This document shows, piece after piece, positions 8,241-17,919 of a DNA stretch of 26,268 nucleotides. Under the pieces are notes generated by a model. The model did not search any database, was not told the DNA's origin, and saw nothing but the letters and a program-made list of their open reading frames with translations. The position numbers and the translations under genes are program-made. The DNA comes from a virus: IMG/VR virus record IMGVR_UViG_3300043466_003778, positions 1 to 26,268 of that record. One strand, written 5' to 3'. The number at the start of each line of letters is the position of its first letter. The first letter of the stretch is position 1.

Positions 8241-9933
8241 TTTTACAATAATACCAAGTAGATTAAAATATCAAGGTTCACCGTCTGTTGATGAGAAGGT
8301 AAGTATTACATTGAATCAAACGAGTCAACAAATTACGGAGTATGATAAAAATACTACAGTTAGTCTGGCTCAAGTTTATGACGATGAAAGACAATCTTGT
8401 ACTATTTTTAGACCAACATTTAAAGTAAATTATATCTATTCAAATACATATACAGGTAACACCACCTACTTACCATTCCAATATAATTTATATTATGTAA
8501 ATCCTGAATCTTCTTTTAATGATGGTGTATGGAAAGGTTATCCGCAATATTATGAATTTGATTTCTTTAGACCGGATGTTAAAGACCAACATATTAATTA
8601 TAAATCAAAAAGTGCTTACACTTATAATTGGATGTATTATTTAACATATCCATTCGAGAATGATTATACAAAAAAATTATCATATTATTCTGACATATCC
8701 AATGATATTAGTTGGGTTGCTCAAGATGGTATTCCATTTATAATTGAAAATATTGAAATAAATGGAAATGGTTTAATATCGTTCAAATGTATTGCTCCTC
8801 ACGGATTATCTGTGGATGAGTATGTGGAATTATCGTTAACCTATCGTGAATCGAATATTTTTCAAGTATTTTCATTGGGTAATGGATTGGTTGAAAGTGA
8901 CCCATATGTTTTTAATGTGTTGGATATTGGTTATACAGGTAGTACTTTTAATGACAATGTAACAGGTTTATTCAAAAGAGTTATTAATCCGGATAATTTG
9001 TTAGAAACAAGGTCAAAGTATTATGTTAGGAAACATAAAGTTTTGACCAACCTTGAAGATTTAATTGTTACCAAAAATGGTTTTGAAAAAAATGTGTTTA
9101 ATGAAGAAAAAAAATTTGAATATAGTTCAATAACTCCAAATCAAATTTCAAGAATTTCTCAAAAAACAAGTAGTAATTCGTATAATATTACATCTGCTTA
9201 TGATTTGGATTTATCAAGTTATCGAGATAATCAAATGAGACCTTTAAGTGAATTATACTTAACGATAATAAACAAAGGGTATTCAGGGTATTTTAATGAA
9301 CCATCATTTGGGTTTGGTTTAAAAGAGGGATGGGAATTTAATTTGAGTCGACAATTAAATGAATATTGGGATTTGGATAATTTTGAATCAACTTGTGAGG
9401 ATGTTTCTGTTTCGTCATATACTCTCACCAGTGGTGCGACTAAAACATTCTATTATAACCAAAATTTATCTAAAGACGATGTATTATATGGGGATTTTTG
9501 TGAATGGAATGATTATGAACAGCTTGAAAGAGTTATCTCACCATATTATCAAAAGTTAAATTATAACCAACAAGTTTTTCAAACCACAAATGTTTATTCA
9601 ACTAACACTCCCGGATTTTATTATAAACCACATAATAAAATGACTTTAAAGGTATTCTCTGATTATGTTGAAACTGGTGATGTTCAATTTATTGACCAAT
9701 TACCGGGGTATTCTTTTTACTCTGAATCGGACCAACAATTTAGATGGAGAGATTTATATACTTATGGTTATTTTGATAATTTGGATAGAGGTGTTGATTA
9801 TCCGTTTCTAAACACATCACATTATCCATTTGCAGATATTGTATTTAGATTGATACCTGAAGGGGTTAATTATAACGAAGAATTAAATGGAATAAATTTC
9901 CCAGTAAAACCTTTAATAGATGAGTGTGAATAA
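8233..9933 (+). CDS. Uncharacterised virion protein (566 aa), probable baseplate component
   Basis: Not recognised. The product is rich in Tyr, Asn and Phe with short alternating strands, and has no signal peptide or membrane segment. Features seen: N-terminus MNNFTIIPSRLKYQGSP; aromatic block FDFFRPDVKDQHINYKSK; VAQDGIPFIIENIEINGNG followed by HGLSVDEYVELSL, which resembles a small beta-barrel; a charged middle region (KYYVRKHKVLTNLEDL); and a Tyr-rich C-terminus. The start overlaps the preceding gene by 8 nt, and the stop overlaps the next start by 14 nt, so translation is probably coupled. Its place between wedge genes suggests a peripheral wedge or fibre-connector protein, but no fold is identified. 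Its N-terminus has faint similarity to the next gene product. Confidence 0.75.
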   Translation: MNNFTIIPSRLKYQGSPSVDEKVSITLNQTSQQITEYDKNTTVSLAQVYDDERQSCTIFRPTFKVNYIYSNTYTGNTTYLPFQYNLYYVNPESSFNDGVWKGYPQYYEFDFFRPDVKDQHINYKSKSAYTYNWMYYLTYPFENDYTKKLSYYSDISNDISWVAQDGIPFIIENIEINGNGLISFKCIAPHGLSVDEYVELSLTYRESNIFQVFSLGNGLVESDPYVFNVLDIGYTGSTFNDNVTGLFKRVINPDNLLETRSKYYVRKHKVLTNLEDLIVTKNGFEKNVFNEEKKFEYSSITPNQISRISQKTSSNSYNITSAYDLDLSSYRDNQMRPLSELYLTIINKGYSGYFNEPSFGFGLKEGWEFNLSRQLNEYWDLDNFESTCEDVSVSSYTLTSGATKTFYYNQNLSKDDVLYGDFCEWNDYEQLERVISPYYQKLNYNQQVFQTTNVYSTNTPGFYYKPHNKMTLKVFSDYVETGDVQFIDQLPGYSFYSESDQQFRWRDLYTYGYFDNLDRGVDYPFLNTSHYPFADIVFRLIPEGVNYNEELNGINFPVKPLIDECE

Positions 9934-10756
9934 AGTTACAATAGTACCTAATGGTGCCGACAAACAAATTAATATCCCTGTTAAATTAACTTGGGACTAT
10001 TTGGGTTTAGATATGGCCATCAATGAGTATGAAACTCAAGTTATAAAAGAAGTTGTTGGTGTTGGTAGAGATTTTGAGGTGAGTAGATTTGCCCATGAAC
10101 CTGCAACTGGAACGACCGACAATACTGAAATTAATTATGAGTTTTATTTTTATTCGGGAGGTTCGTTAGATGATATAACTAGTTGGAATATTGATTATAT
10201 GAGTGAAGGTTTCACTCCTCAGGACTTGTATTATTTTAATAATAATTTTTCTAATTCATTTTTTAAATTGGATTTTTATGATACACCGGATGAAAAAAGA
10301 CAAACGAATTATTTAACAATTATAATTCCAACACAACAAGGATTAAAGATGGATACTCAAATGCAAAGAAATGTTGTGTCTGTTAAAAAACCTAAATTTA
10401 TATTGGATTATGTTGGGGATAAAGAAGGGTTTTTTATTTATTGGTTAAAGAAAAAAACTTTCTTGGATATAGATACATTTTATATGACCGCTAAATTTTT
10501 TAATGCGAAAACAGGTCAATTTACTAAAATGATGACAGGTAGGGGTGATGACCCATTAGATAATACAAATGGTCCTCAATCAAATATAAACCCGGGAACG
10601 GAAAACAAATATGATTTTGATAATCTTTTATATTTTTATTATACCGTAAAATTAGATTATCAAAAACAAACTTATCAAGTTTTTAATACTTATGGACAAA
10701 GGTTGGGAACGAATATTCCCATAAAATGGTATGAATATATAAACCCACCACAATAA
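9920..10756 (+). CDS. Uncharacterised virion protein (278 aa)
   Basis: Not recognised. The N-terminus (MSVNKVTIVPNGADKQINIP) is followed by an Asp/Glu- and aromatic-rich segment (NYEFYFYSGGSLDDITSW) and a lysine-rich middle (VSVKKPKFILDYVGDKEGFF). The C-terminus is LGTNIPIKWYEYINPPQ. No membrane segment or catalytic motif is visible. It begins 14 nt inside the end of the 566 aa gene, and its stop TAA shares its last base with the ATG of the next gene (TAATG). The close coupling implies co-expression, and probably co-assembly, with its neighbours. Weak resemblance of its first 90 residues to the upstream protein (TI[IV]P, then EY[DE], then an aromatic FxY block) may mean shared ancestry; I am not sure of this. 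Confidence 0.72.
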   Translation: MSVNKVTIVPNGADKQINIPVKLTWDYLGLDMAINEYETQVIKEVVGVGRDFEVSRFAHEPATGTTDNTEINYEFYFYSGGSLDDITSWNIDYMSEGFTPQDLYYFNNNFSNSFFKLDFYDTPDEKRQTNYLTIIIPTQQGLKMDTQMQRNVVSVKKPKFILDYVGDKEGFFIYWLKKKTFLDIDTFYMTAKFFNAKTGQFTKMMTGRGDDPLDNTNGPQSNINPGTENKYDFDNLLYFYYTVKLDYQKQTYQVFNTYGQRLGTNIPIKWYEYINPPQ

Positions 10757-11847
10757 TGGAAGACATATATAAAGTTAAAATATCACCGGAAACGATATTG
10801 GGAGATTTATCGGTTGTAAACTATGACGGAACACCTGTTGGGGTTTATTCTGCAATGACCCAAGTGGTTAGTTCAGGTGTTAATGGTAGTTCTATTTTAA
10901 CCGGATTAACTATTCCAATTTTGATTAAACAAAGTGCGGTCGATGCAGGATATTATAGTCCATTTGATGGTGCGGTATTACAAAAAGATGTTGTTTCGAA
11001 TTTTATATTTTCATCGACAACTGAGAATCCATATGTGTATAATGTTTATAACACTTCAGATGAATTTCAAAAATTTTTGGATTTATCATCATATCGAATT
11101 AATTGGGGTGATAACTCACCAATTCAAACTATAACAAATTATGCTCCAAATTCGATTTCTCATACATACCCTATTCAAAATCGAAAATATACAATTACAT
11201 TAGAACAAGTTAATCCATGGGGAATAACTAAAGTTCAAAAAACTATAACAACACCGTTTAGTGATGTTCAAATATTCAATCCTCAAGGAGAGGCGTTTTT
11301 CGCACCTTCAACCGGAAATTGGATTGGAACCTCAGTATCGTATGATTATATATTTTCAGGAGATGCGGTTAATGAAGTTTCTGAACAAACATCAAACAAT
11401 TATGTGACAATACCATTCACAATTTCAGGTATTAGTAAATCAAGAATTACTGAATTGGAAACTTATGGAGATTTAACAATCAATCAAAGAATCGGATTAC
11501 CGGTAATTAGTAACGGACAGATTTGGGGTGCGATTACAGATGTCACACCAATATATACTGCCTATACAATTACTGGAATAAATTATTATGATTATAATGA
11601 TGGAACTACCATTTATTTTGAACAATCTTCAGGATTAACTGAAAATAATTTAACAGCAGTTCCAATAACAAAAGATGAAGTTTTATTAAAAGTTGTGGAC
11701 CAAGCACAGGTTCAAACTAATGTTTTTATCGAGAGAGGGAAAAATAGTACCTATGAAAGAGTGCAAAGAATTGGAGAAGTTGACAACTTGGGGGACATGA
11801 TTAACTACGGGTATGGGTTTTTTAATGTTGTTGATAAAGAAAATTAA
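10756..11847 (+). CDS. Virion protein with PKD-like segment (363 aa)
   Basis: Not assigned to a named baseplate protein. Residues about 110-160 resemble a PKD-type Ig fold: YRINWGDNSPIQTI, then ISHTYPIQNRKYTITLEQVN. This fits the family pattern WGDGS...HTY...Y.V.L. PKD domains usually mediate protein or carbohydrate contacts on surfaces. The remainder is Thr/Ser/Asn-rich, with VFIERGKNSTYERVQRIGEV near the C-terminus (seen also as a compact charged tail before NLGDMINYGYGFFNVV). The gene is joined to the previous one by a TAATG overlap and ends the run begun at 3471. A 43-nt gap with a promoter motif follows. A peripheral baseplate or fibre-attachment role is inferred from context. Confidence 0.72.
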   Translation: MEDIYKVKISPETILGDLSVVNYDGTPVGVYSAMTQVVSSGVNGSSILTGLTIPILIKQSAVDAGYYSPFDGAVLQKDVVSNFIFSSTTENPYVYNVYNTSDEFQKFLDLSSYRINWGDNSPIQTITNYAPNSISHTYPIQNRKYTITLEQVNPWGITKVQKTITTPFSDVQIFNPQGEAFFAPSTGNWIGTSVSYDYIFSGDAVNEVSEQTSNNYVTIPFTISGISKSRITELETYGDLTINQRIGLPVISNGQIWGAITDVTPIYTAYTITGINYYDYNDGTTIYFEQSSGLTENNLTAVPITKDEVLLKVVDQAQVQTNVFIERGKNSTYERVQRIGEVDNLGDMINYGYGFFNVVDKEN

Positions 11848-11863
11848 AAGAAAAAAAGAACTA

Positions 11864-11880
11864 AACTATTTATAAATTAA
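11864..11880 (+). promoter_or_regulatory. Late-promoter-like motif before the 302 aa gene
   Basis: AACTATTTATAAATTAA lies in the 43-nt gap. TATTTATA occupies 11867-11874, 16 nt before the ATG at 11891. The flanking AAAC-TATTTATAA-ATT matches the copies at 3446 and 18257. Confidence 0.6.
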
Positions 11881-11890
11881 ATAAGAATAT

Positions 11891-12799
11891 ATGGCGATTG
11901 CTAGCTACGGTACAGTAAGACCTTCAGATGTTTCACCTGCAGATGTTGAGGTGATATTAAATTACACTCCAAGTAGAGATGTTACAGACCAATTCGTTTT
12001 AACGAAGTTGGACGCTCAAACCATCCTTAGACCTTACTTTGAAAATTCACAAACCGGTGGGAATGCTGGTGTTGAGGTTTTAGGTGGGTTATATAATTTA
12101 ACATTACCGGCAAACCAATTCAACGCACTTGGTTTCTATACATTATATTTGAGACCTGCTCAAATTAGAACTACTATTACGGATTGTGGTGTCTTAAGCG
12201 CATTACCAAATGTAAAAGGTTTAGTTATTGATTTGGCAAATGTTCCTACACAATATCAAAACAAATTTGTTCCTCAAGGTTTAGTTGGTTTTAGAATTGA
12301 ATATTTAAATCCGGATGGTTCAAAAATACCAAATTTCTTTAGAGTAGTTACCTCAAGTTTTTATTGTGAACCTGTGGTTACAAATGAAGTTAATACACAA
12401 CAAAAGTCGATTAGATATAGATATGTCGATGGTAGTTCAAATTTAATATTTTTAACTTTATCACCATCGTCATCTCCAACGAATAAACCAAATGCGACTC
12501 CATTTATTGGACAACCAAGCCAAGATATTATTATTACCAATACATTCTTCAACCCTGTAACGGTTGAAATTGAAATGGTTGAATACGATATTTCATCTCT
12601 TGCAATTGCTCTTTATGGTAATCAAACCAAATCAATTGATGATGGAATTTATACTATCTATGATACTCAAAATAATATCTACAGACAATACAACTTATAC
12701 GAAGTTAGAGACCAATTTAATGCTCTTCTTTATGAGGTTAGACAGAGTCGAGGTAATAATATTGATTTCAGTAAAAACTTTACAAATATAACAACTTAA
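11891..12799 (+). CDS. Uncharacterised virion protein (302 aa)
   Basis: Not recognised. Its N-terminus reads MAIASYGTVRPSDVSPADVE and is followed by a compact region (GVEVLGGLYNLTLPANQF, then GFYTLYLRPAQI) that looks like a beta sandwich. A second region has IRYRYVDGSSNLIFLTLSPS, and the C-terminal 60 residues are more charged and probably helical (LYEVRDQFNALLYEVRQSRG). There is no signal peptide or membrane helix. It opens a new transcription unit behind a TATTTATA motif and is joined by a TAATG overlap to the gpI/gp7-like gene. It may therefore be a wedge-associated partner of that protein, but this is positional inference only. Confidence 0.75.
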   Translation: MAIASYGTVRPSDVSPADVEVILNYTPSRDVTDQFVLTKLDAQTILRPYFENSQTGGNAGVEVLGGLYNLTLPANQFNALGFYTLYLRPAQIRTTITDCGVLSALPNVKGLVIDLANVPTQYQNKFVPQGLVGFRIEYLNPDGSKIPNFFRVVTSSFYCEPVVTNEVNTQQKSIRYRYVDGSSNLIFLTLSPSSSPTNKPNATPFIGQPSQDIIITNTFFNPVTVEIEMVEYDISSLAIALYGNQTKSIDDGIYTIYDTQNNIYRQYNLYEVRDQFNALLYEVRQSRGNNIDFSKNFTNITT

Positions 12800-15786
12800 T
12801 GGCTGTAAATATAAAAACAACAAAATACTTTTATCCTCCAAGACCAGGTAGTGGTGCGGGGACTTTTTCCGACAACATTGTAGGTTTACAAACTGTTGAA
12901 GGGGGAGGGTTAACGCAAGGTAATTTTGAATTTACAACTTCAGTTACTGAAAAAGTTAATAGACGATTTAATGTAGGTGCTTTTTCGGAACCATTAAGTT
13001 TACAATCATTAAACATTGAAGATGTTAATGAAAGTAGAAGAATTTTGGCGACACAATTCAGAGTTTATCCAAACTATGATGTGTCTCAAGTTCTTAACTT
13101 TTCAATGTATGGGTCTTTAAGAAAAAGATTCCAAGTATCTGCAACTAAAATTATTAATTATTTTCCAGCGTCACTTGATATTCAATTTTCTAATTTGGAG
13201 TTTATTACAGGTGCAACTGCGATTAATATAAGTTATGACCCGATTGAGGATGAAACATATTTTGAGGTTAATGTTGATAGAATTAAAAATCCTTTTGATA
13301 TTGATTATTCTGTAAATGCTTCATCAAATTTAAATTTGAGGGAAATTACTACATCTCCTTATAGAAATTTATTTAACACTTATTTGGATTATTGTGTTAG
13401 TATTAATGATGATATTTACAAGATTAACTCATTCCAACCTTCGGAGTCTTTAACTAGTGGGTATATCGCCTTTTATGTTTCAGGTGCTCCATTTGGAACA
13501 ACCGCGACAACTATATTTGAGGAATATCAAATTAGACCAAATGATTTAATTGCTGATAAAATATTTGCGGAAAACTTTGATGAGGTTGAGAAATTTTTAT
13601 TAAATCGATTAATTAAACCTGAATATACTGCGGTATTCCAAGTTCCGGCTCAAACTGAAAATGGGGAGTTTTTTACTAATTTTCAACAAGTTACTTGGCC
13701 AAAAGATGGTGTTTGGAATTTAGATATTAGGTCATTTTTATTTGAAAATTATTTGAGTCAGTTAGATGAAATTGCGGAAAATTTAGATTCGTTTAAAACA
13801 AATTTAATTTCAAGATTTTTAGTTACGGATTCTTTAAAAGAATTTGATACTTTAGGTCAGAAAGTTGAAAAAATATTTCAAATATACGGAAGAAGTTTTG
13901 ACCAAATAAAACAATTTATTGATGCTTTGGCGTATATGAACTCGGTTAATTATAACCCGTCTAATGATATACCATCTCAATTACTTGTTAATTTGGCTCA
14001 AACATTGGGATGGTCATCAAATTTCTCACCAATAACAGATGAGGATTTTTTAGAATCGGTTTTTGGTAATACTTCAACACCAACATATCCGGGTTATGCT
14101 AGAGCTCTAACGCCGACAGAAATTAATTATGCATTTTATCGTAATTTAATTCTAAATGCGTCATACCTATTCAAATCAAAAGGTACTAGAAGGTCGGTTG
14201 AATTTTTAATGAGATTAATCGGTGCTCCGGACTCACTTATTGAATATAATGAACATATTTATTTGGCTGACCAAAAAATTAATTTGGAGCAATTCAACAC
14301 TCAGTGGGCTTCAATTTCAGGAGGAACTTATGTTGATAATACACCGGCATATTTACCGGGACAAACATATAAAATAAAAGGACGAATTTTTTCGGCTTTT
14401 ACATCTATTGCCACTTACGAAGATGTTTCTATTAGATTAAATGAGTATCCCATTGATGTTTTTGGTTATCCAAAAGCGCCGGTAAATACGGAAAGTTATT
14501 TTTTTCAAGTTGGTTCTGGTTGGTATGAATCAACACCTCAACATAGGAGTCCTGATGAAGTGGTTATAACCGGAGATGTTTTTACCGGGCAAAATTTTGA
14601 CATTCAAACCAAATTACAACCATTTACCTATGGACAACCTTACTTAGATAGGTTTAGACAATTCCCTTATATGAACGAAGGGTTTAAATTGAAAAAAGTT
14701 ATTGATAATAAAAAATCTTGGTTAGAGGAAGATAATAAAATAAGAATTTCGACAGATGGTGATTATAATGCTTACTATTATGTTGATGATGAAAGATTAG
14801 TATTAAATGTTAAAAATGTTGATTTATTCTTAAATCCGTCACAAGGTCTTGTTTTCGATGTTTGGAGACAATCAGTAAATTATGATTATCCATTTCCTGA
14901 GTCAGGATTAACAGTTGGTTATCCGGTTCCTGGAGGGGTTGATTGGACATTTATAAATCCTGAACCGAAGAAAAAAACATTTTTTGAATTTTCTCAAACT
15001 TTTTGGGAGAATATGATTAATGTTCGAAATAGACAATATATTAGTGATGGTAAAACTGGTGGATATCCAACATTACAATCAATATGGTGGAAATACATTG
15101 AATCTGAAGCAACAGTTGGATTACCAAATAGTAAATATACATATCAAAAATTAATTGATTATGTGACAGGACTTGGACCTTATTGGATGAAGTTGGTTGA
15201 ACAAATGTTTCCAGCAACAACAATTTGGAATACGGGTATTAAAATGGAAAATTCTGTTTTACATAGACAAAAATTTGTTTATAGAAGACAAAGAGGTTGT
15301 CAATTTATTCCGGTTCCGGTTGACCCTTGTTTTATTATTGATGACATTTTTGATTTTAATTGTGTTACTGAAAGTATTGATTTTAATATTTTTCCGTGGT
15401 TAAATGGTGACCCGGATGTTGGTAATTTTAATAGTATTTTAGCAAATAGGGTTAATAATATGTTAGCTCAAAACGGATTAACTTTAAATGATTGTGTTCA
15501 AAATTCAGTTGAAACAGAATGGTATGTTGATTTAAGAATTGGTGGAGAATTGTTAATTAAAGAGCCTTTTTATGTTGGTTATGGATATACCGATGTTCCA
15601 ACAAATACAATGTGGAGAAATGCCTTAATTCAAAATTTGTCGTTATTATATGATTATGGATTTACATACTTTATAAATGGGAATATTTTAACGATAAGTA
15701 GTTTAACTTGTTCTCAGACAAACATAGATGAATCAGTAACATTAAATGTTGGGATACAAATAAATATAAATTGTAATAGTAACTAA
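12799..15786 (+). CDS. Baseplate wedge protein with P2 gpI / T4 gp7-type core
   Basis: A 995 aa protein. Around residues 320-480 it carries helices and a motif characteristic of tail protein I: LVNLAQTLGWSSNF, then NYAFYRNLILNASYLFKSKG, then TRRSVEFLMRLIGAP. The pattern K-G-T-x5-6-L-x3-G is the P2 gpI signature. In T4 the wedge core is a gp7-(gp6)2 heterotrimer, with gp7 in the gpI position. Because a gp6-like gene lies upstream, this protein is the natural gp7 equivalent. The N-terminus is FYPPRPGSGAGTF-rich. Residues 510-800 form a long insert-like region with many aromatics, and the C-terminus has a Cys-containing block (RGCQFIPVPVDPC, DFNCVTES). TAATG overlaps couple it to genes on both sides. 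The gpI-type motif is visible; the gp7 equivalence is inference. Confidence 0.7.
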   Translation: MAVNIKTTKYFYPPRPGSGAGTFSDNIVGLQTVEGGGLTQGNFEFTTSVTEKVNRRFNVGAFSEPLSLQSLNIEDVNESRRILATQFRVYPNYDVSQVLNFSMYGSLRKRFQVSATKIINYFPASLDIQFSNLEFITGATAINISYDPIEDETYFEVNVDRIKNPFDIDYSVNASSNLNLREITTSPYRNLFNTYLDYCVSINDDIYKINSFQPSESLTSGYIAFYVSGAPFGTTATTIFEEYQIRPNDLIADKIFAENFDEVEKFLLNRLIKPEYTAVFQVPAQTENGEFFTNFQQVTWPKDGVWNLDIRSFLFENYLSQLDEIAENLDSFKTNLISRFLVTDSLKEFDTLGQKVEKIFQIYGRSFDQIKQFIDALAYMNSVNYNPSNDIPSQLLVNLAQTLGWSSNFSPITDEDFLESVFGNTSTPTYPGYARALTPTEINYAFYRNLILNASYLFKSKGTRRSVEFLMRLIGAPDSLIEYNEHIYLADQKINLEQFNTQWASISGGTYVDNTPAYLPGQTYKIKGRIFSAFTSIATYEDVSIRLNEYPIDVFGYPKAPVNTESYFFQVGSGWYESTPQHRSPDEVVITGDVFTGQNFDIQTKLQPFTYGQPYLDRFRQFPYMNEGFKLKKVIDNKKSWLEEDNKIRISTDGDYNAYYYVDDERLVLNVKNVDLFLNPSQGLVFDVWRQSVNYDYPFPESGLTVGYPVPGGVDWTFINPEPKKKTFFEFSQTFWENMINVRNRQYISDGKTGGYPTLQSIWWKYIESEATVGLPNSKYTYQKLIDYVTGLGPYWMKLVEQMFPATTIWNTGIKMENSVLHRQKFVYRRQRGCQFIPVPVDPCFIIDDIFDFNCVTESIDFNIFPWLNGDPDVGNFNSILANRVNNMLAQNGLTLNDCVQNSVETEWYVDLRIGGELLIKEPFYVGYGYTDVPTNTMWRNALIQNLSLLYDYGFTYFINGNILTISSLTCSQTNIDESVTLNVGIQININCNSN

Positions 15787-17918
15787 TGGCGTTTGATTAT
15801 ATTATAAAAGTAACGGGGGATTGTCAAAATAATGGAAGTGGTATAATTGATTTATTTATCACAGGTGGTTCCGAGCCTTATGTGGTACAATGGGTTCAAC
15901 CGGTGTTGTCCACTAATCTTACATCATCATCGGTCATCAAAACAAATTTATTTAGTAATACATATACTGTTCAAGTTACAGATAGTTCACTACCAGTTAA
16001 TCAAGTTGAGTTTATAAACATCCCTGTTTCGAGTGGGGTTTGTTGTAGTATATTAGGTGTTCAAAATACTACTTGTTCTCAAAATAATGGTTCGGTAACA
16101 GGAACTTCAACTTCCCAATACTCGTCAACCAATTATTATTTGTATCACGGTAATGATGTATTTAGTCAATCCGGAATTACAAATCAAGGTACGATAGAGT
16201 TTGGTAGTTTAACTGCCGGAACTTATTATATGACTGTTGAGGATTTAGGAGGGTGTACTGGTAGAAGTCAAAATTTTATTGTTGAGGAATCTGAACCTTT
16301 AAATTATGGTTTATATATGGTTCCGAACTCGTCTTGTGGGGGTACTCCTATTGGAAAATTAAGTGTTACAGGATTGACAGGAGAACCACCATTCACTTAT
16401 TTATGGAATAATGGACAAACAGGTTCGACAATAACGGGGTTAACCTCGGGTCCTTATTTTGTGACCGTAACCGATGGATATGGTTGTCAACTAAGTAAAA
16501 GTGAAACGGTTGTTGATGTTAATTCAATTGGTATTGTGTTATTTACTTCAAATCCTCCGACATGTTTTGCCGCGGATGGGTCAATAACTTTAAACATTAC
16601 CGGAGGAACTGCACCATATTATTATTCCGCTTCGACAGGACAAGTTGATATTTCATATTCTCAAAGTTTTACAATTTCAGGTTTATCTTCAGGGTCTTAT
16701 GAATTTTTAGTTACTGATGCAGGATTTTGTCAAGTATTTGGTCAAACATCAATTGTATCACCTAACGGAGTTGCTTCAGTTACCATTCAAACAAGTAATT
16801 CTACTTGTAGTAGTGATGATGGGGAAATTACCATTTCGGTGATAGGAGGAGTTACACCATATACATATACTTTAATTTACCCTAATGGTAATGTTGAGAA
16901 TGTGTCAGGAACTCAAACGGCTCAAGTATTTTCAAATTTATCAGGTGGGACTTATTCTGTTGGAGTAAGTGATAGTTCGGGTTGTTCATATTTAGATGAA
17001 TTGTTAATTTTAACACAGGATAAATATGTTATATCGGCGACAACAATTGGCACCGCTTGTAATCAATCAAATGGTATAATAAATATAAGTGTTAGTACCG
17101 GAGCTACATTACCACTAAATTATTCGATAGATAATGGGATTTATGATATATTAAATACCAATCTAACTGCGGTTACTTTTAATAATATTGCGGCTGGAAC
17201 ACATACAGTTACTGTTACTGATGCTACAGGATGTGAACAATCATCAAATGTTCTTATCACCGGAAGTGTTCCATTAGATTTTTCGTTATATAGTTCATCA
17301 TGTGGTGTTGGAAATAATGGTAAATTAAGTGCGTTTATAAATTCAGGTGTTCCTCCTTTCAATTTTTATTGGTCGAGTAATGTTCCAAATAACCCTCAAC
17401 AAATTCAAGTATCAGGACTTACAGGAGGAACTTATAGTTTAACAATTGTTGACAGTAATGGTTGTTCGTTAACTAGAAACGCAACAATAAGTTGTTTTGG
17501 TAATATTAGTTCGTATCAAACTTATGTGATGGGTTCAGAAATATTTAACATTACTTCACCTACCAAATTTGGTTTATTACAAATGTTAAATGAAGGGTTT
17601 TACGATTTAAGTCTTGGTAATGAGAGATGTGATTTAGTGAGTGCAACTTTTTCCGTTAGAGTGTCTGTAAATCCACTTAATTTGACAACTAGCCAAACAT
17701 TTTTCACAACAACATCATTAAATGTTGTTCCAACCGACAATCAATATTATGACACGGTGAGAAATTTATTATTAACAATTCCTGGTGTTGGCGGGGTTAC
17801 AATAAATCCTTTAACTAATCAAATAACTATTGAAACTACAAGGGGTGATGATACATTGAATGGTCAAGAAATTGTGGTTGATTTGGTTATTGATTATGAT
17901 ATTATGTGTTTAAGTTAA
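15786..17918 (+). CDS. SprB-repeat-like adhesin/fibre protein (710 aa, seven repeats)
   Basis: A 710 aa extracellular-type protein built from about seven Ig-like repeats of 75-85 residues. Approximate spans are 3-82, 88-172, 173-247, 249-328, 330-413, 414-495 and 496-570. The repeats resemble the SprB repeat of gliding flavobacteria, with the pattern GGxxPYxYxW...ITGLxxGxYxVTVTDxxGC. The clearest unit contains TGEPPFTYLWNNGQTGSTI then GPYFVTVTDGYGC. Most repeats carry one Cys near the start and one in the closing GC, so an intradomain disulfide is plausible. The last 140 residues form a different domain (FGLLQMLNEGFYDLSLGNER). It lacks a signal peptide and the type IX secretion C-terminal domain of real SprB, consistent with a virion protein. 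It lies between the wedge core gene (TAATG overlap) and the small paralogue at 17920. Receptor binding is inferred. Confidence 0.8.
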   Translation: MAFDYIIKVTGDCQNNGSGIIDLFITGGSEPYVVQWVQPVLSTNLTSSSVIKTNLFSNTYTVQVTDSSLPVNQVEFINIPVSSGVCCSILGVQNTTCSQNNGSVTGTSTSQYSSTNYYLYHGNDVFSQSGITNQGTIEFGSLTAGTYYMTVEDLGGCTGRSQNFIVEESEPLNYGLYMVPNSSCGGTPIGKLSVTGLTGEPPFTYLWNNGQTGSTITGLTSGPYFVTVTDGYGCQLSKSETVVDVNSIGIVLFTSNPPTCFAADGSITLNITGGTAPYYYSASTGQVDISYSQSFTISGLSSGSYEFLVTDAGFCQVFGQTSIVSPNGVASVTIQTSNSTCSSDDGEITISVIGGVTPYTYTLIYPNGNVENVSGTQTAQVFSNLSGGTYSVGVSDSSGCSYLDELLILTQDKYVISATTIGTACNQSNGIINISVSTGATLPLNYSIDNGIYDILNTNLTAVTFNNIAAGTHTVTVTDATGCEQSSNVLITGSVPLDFSLYSSSCGVGNNGKLSAFINSGVPPFNFYWSSNVPNNPQQIQVSGLTGGTYSLTIVDSNGCSLTRNATISCFGNISSYQTYVMGSEIFNITSPTKFGLLQMLNEGFYDLSLGNERCDLVSATFSVRVSVNPLNLTTSQTFFTTTSLNVVPTDNQYYDTVRNLLLTIPGVGGVTINPLTNQITIETTRGDDTLNGQEIVVDLVIDYDIMCLS

Positions 17919-17919
17919 T

